The translations under genes were made by a program, and so were the position numbers. From contig NZ_CP043568.1 in the NCBI RefSeq assembly GCF_014076415.1, positions 4,154,001 through 4,218,000 on the forward strand: a DNA stretch of 64,000 bases. The letters run 5' to 3'. Positions 55,494 through 64,000 of this stretch are shown here, one piece after another; position 1 is the stretch's first letter, and the number at the start of each line of letters is the position of its first letter. Origin of the DNA: Comamonas testosteroni (GTDB taxonomy: Bacteria > Pseudomonadota > Gammaproteobacteria > Burkholderiales > Burkholderiaceae_C). A model generated the notes under the pieces. That model did not search any database. It was given only the letters and a program-made list of their open reading frames with translations, and was not told the origin of the DNA.

Positions 55494-55532
55494 ATAGCTG
55501 CCAGCGCTTGTGTCTCAAGCGCTGGCAGCTAT
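55494..55532. repeat. Full-length palindromic dispersed repeat (17-bp perfect arms)
   Basis: ATAGCTGCCAGCGCTTG (55494-55510) and CAAGCGCTGGCAGCTAT (55516-55532) flank a TGTCT loop. It stands exactly between the stops of the convergent truC and DHH genes and is followed by TTTTAT-like runs, so it probably acts as a two-way terminator. It is the complete form of the shorter repeat copies. Confidence 0.85.
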
Positions 55533-55544
55533 GATTTTCTGGAA

Positions 55545-56564
55545 TTACGCAGACTTGGGCGTTTCGCGAATCCACTTGCCCTCTTCGTCAAACTGCAGGC
55601 TGGGAGCGGCCAGGAAATCGTACTGCGCTTCGGGGTCGGCCTTGAGCTCGCCCTGCAGCAACTCCACCAGGCGCTCATTGCCCATCTTGAAGCCACAGGC
55701 CTGGGCGTGACCGCCGCCTCCAAAGCTCTCGGCCAGAGGAATGCAATTGAACTCCGAGCGCGAGCGCAGGCCCACCTTGGTGCCCTTGTGATTGGCATGC
55801 CACATGAGGGCAAAGCTGCCACTCTGGCGCGCCAGCAAATCACCCACCTGGCTGTGGAACATGCCCGGGCAGTTGACCATCAGGCCCTGCATGCCGTTGA
55901 AGATCAGCACCTGGGCGCCGTCGGCAATATCGGCACAAAGCTTCTGGAATTTCTCGTCCATGGCGCCGCCACGGGCCATGTAGACGGTTTCCTGCTCGGG
56001 CGTGAATGCCGCAATCTCGGCCCAGCGCTCAAAGCTGCGCACGGGCTCCATGTCCAAAGCCGCGAGAAACGCCGCGCTTTCGGGGAATTCCCATTTCCAG
56101 ATATCGCGGTCCTCGATGTAGCGAATCAGGCCGGGAACGGGCTTGTCGGCCTGGAAAAACTCCCAGGCCAGACGGGCGCCGGACTTGCTCATATCGAAAT
56201 GCACCACGCCGCATTGGCATTGGTAGCCGCTGAGTTTCTCGGCTGCGCTCTTGTGATGGTCCAGCACCACGAGCTTGGCCACGCGCGACTCGATCTCGGC
56301 CATCAGCGTGGGTTCGAAGGCAAAGTCCAGTACATAGACGGCGCGACCGGTCAGATCGCCCAGGTCGTCGGCCGTCTGAATCTCGCCGTGATCCAGACCG
56401 CGAAACTCGGCCTGACCTTCATAGAACAGCCAGGCCGCCAGCGCCGCGCCGAAGCCGTCGGGGCAGCGACGGCCATGGTAGAGGATGAGAGGGTTGGGAT
56501 CGTTGCGATCGGGGCGCACCAGCAACTGCTGGAACAGGGAAATTTTGGCGTTCTGTGCGGTCAT
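55545..56564 (-). CDS. DHH-family phosphoesterase
   Basis: A 339-residue metal-dependent phosphoesterase. The DHH domain includes ILYHGRRCPDGFGAALAAW (metal-binding Asp near residue 36), VYVLDFAF, and the eponymous VVLDHHKSA (about 100-108). The DHHA1 domain ends in LAESFGGGGHAQACGFKM with the GGGH substrate motif. Family members act on oligoribonucleotides, pyrophosphate, pAp or cyclic dinucleotides; which one is not determinable here. It is convergent with truC and divergent from the M20 gene. Confidence 0.88.
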   Translation of the reverse strand: MTAQNAKISLFQQLLVRPDRNDPNPLILYHGRRCPDGFGAALAAWLFYEGQAEFRGLDHGEIQTADDLGDLTGRAVYVLDFAFEPTLMAEIESRVAKLVVLDHHKSAAEKLSGYQCQCGVVHFDMSKSGARLAWEFFQADKPVPGLIRYIEDRDIWKWEFPESAAFLAALDMEPVRSFERWAEIAAFTPEQETVYMARGGAMDEKFQKLCADIADGAQVLIFNGMQGLMVNCPGMFHSQVGDLLARQSGSFALMWHANHKGTKVGLRSRSEFNCIPLAESFGGGGHAQACGFKMGNERLVELLQGELKADPEAQYDFLAAPSLQFDEEGKWIRETPKSA

Positions 56565-56901
56565 AACCCGGTATTTTCGCCGGTTGCGCCGGAACGAGGC
56601 GACGCACGGGGCATTGCGGTTTCACGGCTGACTGCATCTGCCAGGTATTTTGACCTGCCAGACACGGCCAGCAGAGCTCATCCGGCCGCCCGCAAGAGGT
56701 CTCACGCCTGGTAAGTCACCGCTTGCTTTTTTCCCGGTTAGCACAAGCGCTGAAATCCCTGATTTCGGTATCTACCTAAGCCCCCACTCTTCGCATACGC
56801 CTATGATGGGGGTCTTGCTATTGAAATGCTGCGGTCACCGGCAGGCCCGCAACGCTTGCCTGCCACGACAGTTACAGCGCTGGGTGCTCCGCGGCCCCTG
56901 T
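56565..56901. other. Divergent intergenic region, DHH / M20
   Basis: These 337 bp should hold both promoters. A possible loose hairpin, CCCCCA...TGGGGG (about 56780-56815), and a TATGAT hexamer are present, but no -35 partner is convincing. No small gene is supported. Confidence 0.45.
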
Positions 56902-58098
56902 ATGCGATCTACACCCGATATCACTCCTCACCTCGGTACGCTGCTCAGTTTTCGCCGCGACCTGCACGCCAATCCTGAGCTCAAATACGAAGAGCACCGC
57001 ACCGGCGACAAGGTCGCCGCATACCTCACGGCCCTGGGCCTGACCGTGCATCGTGGCCTGGGCCAGACTGGCATTGTCGCCAGCATCTACGGCAAGGGCC
57101 GCAGCAAGGACAACCCCGGCCGCAGCATCGGCATCCGCGCCGACATGGATGCCCTGCCCGTCACGGAAATCAACACCTTCGGGCACATCAGCCAGAACAA
57201 GGGCCGCATGCATGCCTGCGGCCACGACGGCCACACCACCATGCTGCTGGGAGCCGCCACCACCCTGGCTCAGCAGCCCGACTTTGACGGCACGGTACAC
57301 CTGATCTTCCAGCCAGCCGAAGAAGGAGGCGCTGGCGCCAAGGCCATGATGGACGATGGCCTGTTCGACAAATTCCCCTGCGAAGCCGTGTTTGCGCTGC
57401 ACAACTGGCCCTCGCTGCCGGCCGGCCAGATGGCCGTTCGCGTTGGCCCCATCATGGCCTCCACCCTGCGCTTTCAGATCAGGGTCCACGGCAAGGGCGG
57501 CCATGCGGCCATGCCCCACACCACGCTGGACCCGATTCCCGTGGCCTGTGCCATCGTCAGCCAGTTGCAGACCCTGGTCTCGCGCAGCACCGACCCCCTG
57601 GATTCGGCCGTGCTCACCGTGGGCAAGATCACCAGCGGCACCGTGGAAAACATCATTCCCGATGACGCCATCATCGCCGGCACCGTGCGCACCCTGAAGA
57701 AGGAAACGCGCGAGATGTTTGTCGAAGGCCTCAAGCGCATCAGCAGCCATGTGGCAGCCGCCCATCTGTGCAAGGCCGAATTCACGCTGCGCCCCGGCGC
57801 CTACCCCAACACCACCAACCACGCCCGCGAAGCCAAGTTCATGGCCGCCGTGATGCGTGAAGTGGTCGGTGATGACAACGCCTTTGACGATGTGCTGCCC
57901 GCCATGACCTCCGAAGACTTCGGCTTCATGCTGGAGGCCGTCCCCGGCGCCTACGGCTGGATTGGCAATGCCAAGGGCGACCAGCCCGGCGTGAGCCTGC
58001 ACAATCCGGCCTACGACTTCAACGATGACAACATCGGACGCGGCTCCAGGTTCTGGGATCTGCTGGCACGTCGCTATTTTGAGCAGCCGGCCGCCTGA
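56902..58098 (+). CDS. M20-family amidohydrolase (hippurate hydrolase-like)
   Basis: A 398-residue zinc/manganese hydrolase. The metal site is GIRADMDALPV (Asp) and HACGHDGHTTMLLGAA (His-Asp-His; about 102-117). EEGGAGAKAMMDDG gives the catalytic Glu, and ALHNWPSLPAG follows. The dimerisation domain lies at about 185-300, and GDQPGVSLHNPAYDFND carries the last His ligand. Substrates are N-acyl amino acids such as hippurate or N-acetyl amino acids. ATG 56902 fits the family N-terminus (FRRDLHANPELKYEE follows); the long open frame upstream is unsupported. Confidence 0.9.
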   Translation: MRSTPDITPHLGTLLSFRRDLHANPELKYEEHRTGDKVAAYLTALGLTVHRGLGQTGIVASIYGKGRSKDNPGRSIGIRADMDALPVTEINTFGHISQNKGRMHACGHDGHTTMLLGAATTLAQQPDFDGTVHLIFQPAEEGGAGAKAMMDDGLFDKFPCEAVFALHNWPSLPAGQMAVRVGPIMASTLRFQIRVHGKGGHAAMPHTTLDPIPVACAIVSQLQTLVSRSTDPLDSAVLTVGKITSGTVENIIPDDAIIAGTVRTLKKETREMFVEGLKRISSHVAAAHLCKAEFTLRPGAYPNTTNHAREAKFMAAVMREVVGDDNAFDDVLPAMTSEDFGFMLEAVPGAYGWIGNAKGDQPGVSLHNPAYDFNDDNIGRGSRFWDLLARRYFEQPAA

Positions 58099-58163
58099 CA
58101 ACAGCCAAGAACTACGCTATTCATGGCTGATAGCCCTCAACCGGCAATGGTTGTGGGCTTTTT

Positions 58164-60449
58164 TCATATCTTGGCAGCGGCATCGGGCTCGCCCAGCACC
58201 TCGACCAGCCAACGCTGCTGCGGCATGGGCATGCCGAGCAGCATGCCCTGCAGCACGATGTCCGCGTTCCACTGCGTCAACTGCAGCGCCTGCTCGGACA
58301 GTTCCACGCCTTCTGCCACCACGCGCAGTTGCAAGCGGCGCGCCACCAGCAACATGGCCTCCACCAGGGCGGCATCTTTTTCGGAGCGATGGCTGCCGCT
58401 GACAAAGCTTCTGTCGATCTTGAGTTCCTGAATCGGCAGGTGCTGCAGGCTGTACATGCTGGAATAGCCGGTCCCGAAGTCATCGAGAGAAATCTCTATG
58501 CCCAGGCCGCGCAGTGCCAGCATGCGCCGGCGTGCCTGATCCAGATCTCGCAGCAAGGTGCCTTCGGTGATCTCCAGTGTCAGCTGGCGAGAATTGGCAC
58601 CGGTTTCCCTCAAGACCTTGTCCAGCGTGGCCATGAAGTCGTCATGCGCAAATTGCTGAGCGCTGACGTTGACCGACAGACGCAGTCCACGCTCTGCCAT
58701 GGCCGGCCTGGCCAGCAGCATGCAGGCCTGACGCAGCACCCAATCGCCCAGACGCACGATGAGCTCGGACTCCTCGGCCACCGGAATGAACTCTCCCGGG
58801 CTTACCAGCCCCCATTCGGGGTGCTGCCAGCGCACCAGCGCCTCGGCACCCACGCAGTGGCCATGTGCATCGGTCTGGCTCTGCAGATACAGACGCAACT
58901 CCCCGTCGGAGATGCCGTGGTACAAATCTCTGGCAATGCGCACGCGCCGATACACATCCTGGGCCATGCGCGGCTCGAACAGCACCACACTGCCCGGACC
59001 GCCCAGCTTGGCCTCATGCAAGGCCACACTGGCAAAACGCAGCACGTCATGGCTGTTGCCACCTTTGATGGCCGGCTCCAGCACCGCACCGCCAATGCAG
59101 CAGCTGACAAACTCGGTTTCCACCCAGCTATTGAGAGAAAAGGGCTTTTGCAAGGCCTTCTTCAAGGTCTGCGCATACAGCAGCAGTTGCTCCTCCACGC
59201 CCTGGACATGCTTGTGCAGGTTGTCGAAGACAATGGCAAACTCCGCAGCCGCGATACGCGCAATCCAGGCATCGTCGGGCAGCACCTCGACCAGTCTGGC
59301 CCCCATGGCCTGCACCAACTCGTCGCTGTGCTGCATGCCATGCACATCGCTGAAGACGGAAAAGCGATCTACGTCCAGCAGCAGCAGGCCATGACTGACA
59401 TCCTGCCGAACCAGGGCCAGTTCGCGCAGATGCAAGGTCAGCGAATGGCGGTTGGGCAGACCCGTGAGCGGGTCCAGGTAGACCAGGTCGTGGATGCGCC
59501 GCTCGGCCAGCACGCGCTCGGAGAGATCGCGCTTGAGCTCCACATAATTGACCACCTCTCCCTGCGGCGTGCGAATCGGCGTCACCTGCACCGATTCGCG
59601 CAAGGCCTCGCCCTTGCTGGTGCGATTGGTCATCTCGCCGCGCCACAGCGAGCCCGTGGCCAGCTGCTTGAGCGCGCGCTGGCGGTGACTGCGATCCATG
59701 CCCATGGTGGATACCAGTTCGGTAGACTGGCCGAGCACCTGCTCGCGCGTATAGCCCGAGCGTAGCAGAAAGGCCTCGTTGACATAGATGACCTTCAACT
59801 GCGGGTCGGTGATGACGATGCTCTCGGGACTCTGTTCGACCGCCCGATAGAACTTGCGCAGCTCGTTCTGGCTGGCCTCCAGCGCCGCCAGCATCTCCTG
59901 GCTTTTCTGTACGCGCCGTCCCAGGCTGGCTCTGGCCTGCAGGCAGATGATGAGCACCAGCATCATCATGCCCAGCACATGGATCAGTGCCAGCAGATGC
60001 TCGGTGGCAGACAGCGCCGCAGAGGGCATGCCGATCTGCTGAGCCAGCCACCACAGGGCTGCGACGACGAGGGTGGACAGGAGCAGCATCGCCAGGGCGG
60101 CACGCGTGCCCTGCACCCAGACCGCAACCACCAGCCAGGCCGGGAAAGCCATCACGGCCGGCCCATAAAGCCCTCCCGTGTGCCAGGCCCAGAGCAGGCT
60201 CAGCAGCCAGTTGCCCCAGACAAAACAGTACACGGCCCAGGCCCACTGCCTGGCCTTGGCCAGCCCCATGCACAGCAGCGACAGCAGCATGACGCCTCCG
60301 GACAGGGCCAGATCCATGTTGTCCACCGCAGGCGCGAGCAGCCAGACCAGACTCATCAAGACGCCCAGGGCCCACATCCAGAGACAGCCCAGCCACACCA
60401 TGCGACGCATGGGCAACCGGTATCTGGCCTCGACAAAATGACGCCGCAT
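58164..60449 (-). CDS. PAS-GGDEF-EAL membrane protein with degenerate GGDEF (putative c-di-GMP phosphodiesterase)
   Basis: A 761-residue signalling protein. About six hydrophobic segments cover residues 15-170. A PAS domain follows (YRAVEQSPESIVITDPQLKVIYVN, about 200-310). The GGDEF-like domain (about 330-500) has AAAEF where GGDEF should be, so it cannot make c-di-GMP. The EAL domain (about 520-755) is intact: AEALVRWQHP, SVNVSAQQF, LEITEG, DDFGTGYSS, LKIDRSFV and AEGVEL. It likely hydrolyses c-di-GMP, with the PAS/membrane part sensing a signal. Confidence 0.92.
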   Translation of the reverse strand: MRRHFVEARYRLPMRRMVWLGCLWMWALGVLMSLVWLLAPAVDNMDLALSGGVMLLSLLCMGLAKARQWAWAVYCFVWGNWLLSLLWAWHTGGLYGPAVMAFPAWLVVAVWVQGTRAALAMLLLSTLVVAALWWLAQQIGMPSAALSATEHLLALIHVLGMMMLVLIICLQARASLGRRVQKSQEMLAALEASQNELRKFYRAVEQSPESIVITDPQLKVIYVNEAFLLRSGYTREQVLGQSTELVSTMGMDRSHRQRALKQLATGSLWRGEMTNRTSKGEALRESVQVTPIRTPQGEVVNYVELKRDLSERVLAERRIHDLVYLDPLTGLPNRHSLTLHLRELALVRQDVSHGLLLLDVDRFSVFSDVHGMQHSDELVQAMGARLVEVLPDDAWIARIAAAEFAIVFDNLHKHVQGVEEQLLLYAQTLKKALQKPFSLNSWVETEFVSCCIGGAVLEPAIKGGNSHDVLRFASVALHEAKLGGPGSVVLFEPRMAQDVYRRVRIARDLYHGISDGELRLYLQSQTDAHGHCVGAEALVRWQHPEWGLVSPGEFIPVAEESELIVRLGDWVLRQACMLLARPAMAERGLRLSVNVSAQQFAHDDFMATLDKVLRETGANSRQLTLEITEGTLLRDLDQARRRMLALRGLGIEISLDDFGTGYSSMYSLQHLPIQELKIDRSFVSGSHRSEKDAALVEAMLLVARRLQLRVVAEGVELSEQALQLTQWNADIVLQGMLLGMPMPQQRWLVEVLGEPDAAAKI

Positions 60450-60605
60450 GCAAGCCCTTCAGCATTCAGACTGGATGACGAATGCTAGGGGCAGTTGCCA
60501 ATTAGTTCAATTGTCTGGAGAGCCAGGTCTTGAAAACCCAGACACGCGGCCTGCCCGGCTTGAGCGCATGCCAGCCATGGCAGCATCGGGCTTGTCGTCA
60601 GCAGC

Positions 60606-61559
60606 CTAACGCTGCTGCTGCTGCCGCCGCGCGCTCCGGCGCGCTTTGGTCTGGGCGTCCTTCCTGGCCTGGCGCTCCGCATCCTTTTGCCGGCCCTCGG
60701 CAAGCCAGGCCTCGAATTCGGCCGGAGTCTCCAGCGTGATGCGGCCTATGCTCAAATCACGGAAGTCGGTCAGCACCAGCTCGGCCGCCTTTTGCAGATT
60801 CACGCGACCGCCGCTCATCACGGCACCACGCTTTTTGCCGATCAGCGTCAGCAGCTCGTCATCGTGCAGTGCTGCGATCTCCTCGGCCGAGATTCCCAGC
60901 TTGTAGCGCGCCTCCAGCATGGGAGCGTAGTGCTTTTGCAGATACAAAAGCAGCTCCAGAGCCACCAGGTCTTCGTCATAGGCATTGCGCCCCACGGCTC
61001 CGCTGGCAGCCAGGTTGTAGCCGCTTTTCTCCACGATGATGCGCGGCCACAGCATGCCGGGCGTGTCCCAGAGGTAGAAGTCGTCGGCCAGCACGATGCG
61101 CTGCTCCAGCTTGGTCACGCCGGCCTCATTACCGGTCTTGGCCTGGGTCTTGCCACTCATGGAGTTGATCAGCGTGGACTTGCCCACATTGGGTACGCCA
61201 CATATCAGCACGCGCATGGGCTTGGCCAGACCGCCGCGCGAAGGCGCCAGCAGCTTGCACTGCTCGATCAGGCGCTTGGTGGGAGCGGGTTCCGAGGCAT
61301 CCAGCGCAATGGCGCGCGTCTCGCTCTGGGCGTTGTACCAGTCCATCCAGGCCTTGGTCTGGACCGGATCGGCCATGTCCTGCTTGTTGAGTATCTTCAG
61401 GCGCGGCTTGTGGCCCGTCATCTCCTGCAGCAAGGGGTTGGCGCTGGAGCCGGGCAAGCGTGCATCCAGGACCTCGATGACCACATCGATTTCCTTGACG
61501 CGCTCCGTGATGGCCTGACGCGTCAGATGCATGTGACCGGGAAACCATTGGATGGCCAT
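60606..61559 (-). CDS. rbgA: Ribosome biogenesis GTPase YlqF/RbgA
   Basis: A 317-residue circularly permuted GTPase for late 50S assembly. The order G4-G1-G3 is seen: NKQD (about 58-61), [14 protein letters not shown] (about 120-133) and DTPGMLWPRI (about 166-175). The N-terminus MAIQWFPGHMHLTRQAI matches YlqF. The basic C-terminal tail (KDAERQARKDAQTKARRSARRQQQQR, shortened) probably binds rRNA. No terminator is visible between it and the downstream c-di-GMP gene, about 150 bp away. Confidence 0.92.
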   Translation of the reverse strand: MAIQWFPGHMHLTRQAITERVKEIDVVIEVLDARLPGSSANPLLQEMTGHKPRLKILNKQDMADPVQTKAWMDWYNAQSETRAIALDASEPAPTKRLIEQCKLLAPSRGGLAKPMRVLICGVPNVGKSTLINSMSGKTQAKTGNEAGVTKLEQRIVLADDFYLWDTPGMLWPRIIVEKSGYNLAASGAVGRNAYDEDLVALELLLYLQKHYAPMLEARYKLGISAEEIAALHDDELLTLIGKKRGAVMSGGRVNLQKAAELVLTDFRDLSIGRITLETPAEFEAWLAEGRQKDAERQARKDAQTKARRSARRQQQQR

Positions 61560-61682
61560 AAGCGGAGATCTTTCTTTTTTGCAGGGTGTGGGCGCGCAAT
61601 GGGCGCAAACACCCTTTTATGTCAGTGAATTCAGGCGCGCAAGGATAATCTCCCTCTGCTTTTCTGACCTGCCAGCTCGCTT

Positions 61683-61907
61683 ATGCCCCTGCCCTCCGCC
61701 CCCCAAAAGTCCAAAGCCCGCAACGAAGTTCTGATCAAGGGCCTGACGATTGCACTGATCGGCATCATCATCTTGCTGGCCCCGGTGTTCAAGCCTGAAA
61801 GCGGCATTGCCCAGCTGTTTGCCCAGTCCCATATCGTGGGCTGGTTCGCCCTGGTGCTGGGTCTGGCCTTCATAGCCCAGTTTCTCTGGGTTCGCTTCAA
61901 GAAATGA
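61683..61907 (+). CDS. Small two-helix membrane protein
   Basis: A 74-residue protein with a basic N-terminus (KSKARNE), helix 1 (GLTIALIGIIILLAPVF) and helix 2 (IVGWFALVLGLAFIAQFLWV), ending in RFKK. I do not recognise a named family. Its stop overlaps the start of the next gene by ATGA (61904-61907), so the two are translationally coupled. Both ends basic suggest both termini are cytoplasmic. Confidence 0.75.
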   Translation: MPLPSAPQKSKARNEVLIKGLTIALIGIIILLAPVFKPESGIAQLFAQSHIVGWFALVLGLAFIAQFLWVRFKK

Positions 61908-62122
61908 GCGATGCGGCCCTGCTGCAGCCGCTGACCCAGGCTCGCAGCCAGATAGCGCTGTGGCAGCAGCGCGCCGCAGCAGCGGCGGTGACACTGCGTC
62001 AGCCGCCGCCCGAGCCCACGAGTTGCTGCGGGCGCGGCTGCAACGGTTGCGTCTGGGAAGGTTACTACGGTGCGCTGACTTTCTGGCTGGAGGATGCGGC
62101 CCAAGCCCTGACCGCCGCCTGA
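61904..62122 (+). CDS. Oxidoreductase-like domain protein (Cys-rich)
   Basis: A 72-residue protein. A central motif CCGRGCNGCVWEGYY (about 41-55) matches the short oxidoreductase-like domain, also found at the N-terminus of some eukaryotic mitochondrial proteins. Four cysteines in CC-x3-C-x2-C spacing could bind a metal or an Fe-S cluster. The rest is Ala/Gln-rich helix. It overlaps the upstream membrane-protein gene. Function is unknown. Confidence 0.8.
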   Translation: MSDAALLQPLTQARSQIALWQQRAAAAAVTLRQPPPEPTSCCGRGCNGCVWEGYYGALTFWLEDAAQALTAA

Positions 62123-62139
62123 AACCGACTACTCGGGAT

Positions 62140-63795
62140 TTATGCCATTTCGGCTTCCAGCGCAGCCAGGCGAGGCACATGGACTTCTTTTTCCATGACA
62201 TCTACCTCGATATCGGCGATCTCGTTATCCAGCGCTTGATAGTCGATACGGAAGCGCCCCGCCCCGGCCTCCAGCCTTTGCGCCTGATGGAATAGCTCGC
62301 GCGCTGCCGCGCTGGACTCTGCCACCAGACCGGCGTTCTGGCTGGTCATGTGGTCCAGCGCCTGCACCGCCTCGCTGATCTGTGCGATACCCTGGTTCTG
62401 CGCCTGAGCCGCCTCGGTGATCGATGCGATCAGACCGCTGACCGTGCGCACATCGCGCACGATATGCTCCATGCGCTGGCCGGCCTGCAGCGCCAATGTC
62501 TGTCCCGACTTCATCTGCTTGGTGGAGTGTTCCATGAGATGGCGGATCTGCTTGGCCGCTTCGGCACTGCGCTGGGCCAGCTCGCGCACCTCGGCCGCCA
62601 CCACGGCAAAGCCACGGCCCTGAGTGCCTGCCCGCGCCGCCTCCACGGCGGCATTCAGTGCCAGGATATTGGTCTGGAAGGCAATGCCGTCAATCACCCC
62701 CACGATGGCCGCCACCTGCTGGCTGCTTTGCGCCATGTGCTCCATATTGCGAACCACCTCCTGCACCACGCTGCCTCCGCTGGCCGCCGCCTCGGCGGCG
62801 CTGCGCGCGCTCTGGTCGGCATGGCGCGCACTGTCGGCCGAATGGGTGACCAGGGTGACCATGTTTTCTATGCTGCTGACCGTGGCCTTGAGTTGCTCTG
62901 CAGCATGGGCTGTGCGATCGGAGAGATCGCTGTTGTCCTGTGCCATCTGGCTGGATGCGGCAGCCACTGCCTCCACGCCCCCCTGCACCTCGCCGACCAG
63001 GCCACGCAACTGCCGAGTCATCAGCGCCAGCGACTGCATGAGCCGACCCAGCTCGTCGCTACGCCCCGTTGCCGGCGGTGCATAGCTGAGATCGCCCGCA
63101 GCAATGGTCTGTGCCAGCTGCACCGCCTCGCTCAAGGGCGTGGTGATGGAGCGAATCGTCGTCAGCGACAGCAATGCCCCCACCAGGCCCATGAACAGGC
63201 CCACGCCCACGGCCATGCGCTTGGCGATGGCGGTTTGCTCGCGGCCATGCTGCTCGGCGTCCAGGCGCTGCTGCTGCTGGGCATCGATAAAGGCATCCTG
63301 CGCCTGGACATAGCGCCTGGAAGCGGGGATCAGTTGTTCGTCCACCAGCTTCTGCGCCTCCCAGGCCTTGCCCAGATCACGCGCCTGATAGGCCTGCTCG
63401 TAGATATCGAGCACTGCCTTGCGTTCCTGCTCCACCCTGGCCAGCCCGCTGCGATCGACGTCGCTCTGAGCCTCAGCCTGCACCTGTTGCTGCAGACCAC
63501 CGGCATGTTGCATCAGCCCACGCGCTTTCTGCGAGAGCTGAGCAATCAGATGCTCTTCCGAAGAGAGCACGCTGGCCAGCGCCGCCTCCACGCTCTGCAG
63601 CGTCAGCGCCTGCCAGCGCAGCGCAAGATTGATGCGCTTGTCCGTGGCCTGAACAGCGGCGCTGACCCGCTGCTCCACATTCTGCAGATAGCTGAACAGG
63701 CCGCCTGCCACCAGCACATTGCACAGCAACAGCCCCAGGAACAAGGCCCACATCTTGCGAGCCACCGATAGGTTCTGGAATTTCTTCAACAACAT
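62140..63795 (-). CDS. Methyl-accepting chemotaxis protein
   Basis: A 551-residue chemoreceptor. N-terminal helix ALFLGLLLCNVLVAGGLFSYL, a helical periplasmic sensor (about 40-185), second helix MAVGVGLFMGLVGALLSLT, a HAMP domain (ITTPLSEAVQLAQTIAAGDLSY), and the signalling domain with the hairpin tip IDGIAFQTNILALNAAVEAARAG and RGFAVVAAEVRELAQRSAEA. Methylation-site helices flank the tip. The ligand is unknown. ATG 63795 is preferred; an in-frame TTG lies 18 bp upstream. The C-terminal tail lacks an obvious NWETF-type tether. Confidence 0.93.
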   Translation of the reverse strand: MLLKKFQNLSVARKMWALFLGLLLCNVLVAGGLFSYLQNVEQRVSAAVQATDKRINLALRWQALTLQSVEAALASVLSSEEHLIAQLSQKARGLMQHAGGLQQQVQAEAQSDVDRSGLARVEQERKAVLDIYEQAYQARDLGKAWEAQKLVDEQLIPASRRYVQAQDAFIDAQQQQRLDAEQHGREQTAIAKRMAVGVGLFMGLVGALLSLTTIRSITTPLSEAVQLAQTIAAGDLSYAPPATGRSDELGRLMQSLALMTRQLRGLVGEVQGGVEAVAAASSQMAQDNSDLSDRTAHAAEQLKATVSSIENMVTLVTHSADSARHADQSARSAAEAAASGGSVVQEVVRNMEHMAQSSQQVAAIVGVIDGIAFQTNILALNAAVEAARAGTQGRGFAVVAAEVRELAQRSAEAAKQIRHLMEHSTKQMKSGQTLALQAGQRMEHIVRDVRTVSGLIASITEAAQAQNQGIAQISEAVQALDHMTSQNAGLVAESSAAARELFHQAQRLEAGAGRFRIDYQALDNEIADIEVDVMEKEVHVPRLAALEAEMA

Positions 63796-63893
63796 GAGCA
63801 CACCGCCGATCAAGCGCGGAGCGCAGTGCTCCGCTGATCGTTACGATATGAAACACAGATGACAGTGACGTGACAGCCGCAGCACCGAATGCA

Positions 63894-63929
63894 ATAAAAA
63901 AGCGCCTGCAACCCAGAGATTGCAAGCGC
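63894..63929 (-). terminator. Intrinsic terminator of the gene entering from the right edge
   Basis: On the minus strand GCGCTTGCAA pairs with TTGCAGGCGC (ten pairs with one G-T wobble), followed by TTTTTTATT. It lies about 24 bp past the stop at 63953. Confidence 0.88.
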
Positions 63930-63942
63930 CCCCAGCTATCAA
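63920..63942. repeat. Dispersed short repeat
   Basis: GCAAGCGCCCCCAGCTATCAAA combines both arms of the repeat family and overlaps the terminator stem. Confidence 0.45.
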
Positions 63943-63952
63943 ATTCCAAGAA

Positions 63953-64000
63953 TTACAGCAGGCTGGCTGGATCCATATAGCGCTGGCGCCACTCTTCGAA
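63953..64000 (-). CDS. C-terminal end of an unidentified protein (cut by window edge)
   Basis: The minus strand reads FEEWRQRYMDPASLL then TAA. It is followed by a good terminator, so it is a real gene end. Fifteen residues are too few to name the product. Confidence 0.6.
   Translation of the reverse strand, partial: FEEWRQRYMDPASLL

Overview
The window is a chromosomal segment of a GC-rich betaproteobacterium, most likely a Comamonadaceae member close to Comamonas. The reasons are the gene order ndk-rlmN-pilF-rodZ-ispG-hisS-yfgM-bamB-der-hfq-hflX-hflK-hflC-hisZ-purA, the protein sequences as I recognise them, and a dispersed AGCTATCAAA-type short repeat like those in that family. The assignment rests on recognition, not on a search. 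I see no rRNA, tRNA, IS element, prophage or CRISPR.

Region 1 (1-29384) is almost entirely minus-strand and housekeeping. In transcription order it starts with surE-pcm-nlpD-rluD (stationary-phase repair, cell-division amidase activation, 23S pseudouridylation). Next come scpB-rluB, ndk, rlmN, pilF, rodZ, ispG, hisS, yfgM, bamB, der, hfq, hflX, hflK, hflC, a DUF2065 gene, hisZ, purA and a purine phosphoribosyltransferase, closed by a clear intrinsic terminator. Together these serve translation and RNA modification, outer-membrane assembly, cell shape and pili, membrane protease control and purine/histidine supply. Downstream are an envelope beta-propeller protein, a polysaccharide deacetylase, a sterol-desaturase-family hydroxylase, an EI24 membrane protein and the 5' part of glnA. 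glnA has a sigma-54 promoter and two NtrC-type palindromes.

Region 2 (29385-41000) is mixed. It holds a quinone oxidoreductase, a PhoD-phospholipase D pair, a type II NADH dehydrogenase, a ParD-like regulator overlapping a methionine aminopeptidase gene, an EmrE-type SMR pump, a carboxylesterase, a coupled aroQ-hydrolase-arfB operon, a small Pro/Tyr-rich secreted protein and glnS.

Region 3 (41000-64000) is enriched in envelope and signalling genes. It contains a DUF945 protein behind an AT-rich three-hairpin leader, a Q-rich DUF3300 lipoprotein, a PaiB-like flavoprotein, an M23 peptidase, several small lipoproteins and an MFS exporter. It also has meso-diaminopimelate dehydrogenase, a DMT permease, truC, a DHH phosphoesterase, an M20 amidohydrolase, a PAS-GGDEF-EAL protein with a degenerate GGDEF site, rbgA, two small overlapping genes and a chemoreceptor. 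The right edge cuts a minus-strand gene.

The most unusual items are the structured low-GC leader before 42667, the ParD-like/map pair with a palindromic operator, and the dispersed repeat family, including a perfect 17-bp-arm copy between convergent genes.
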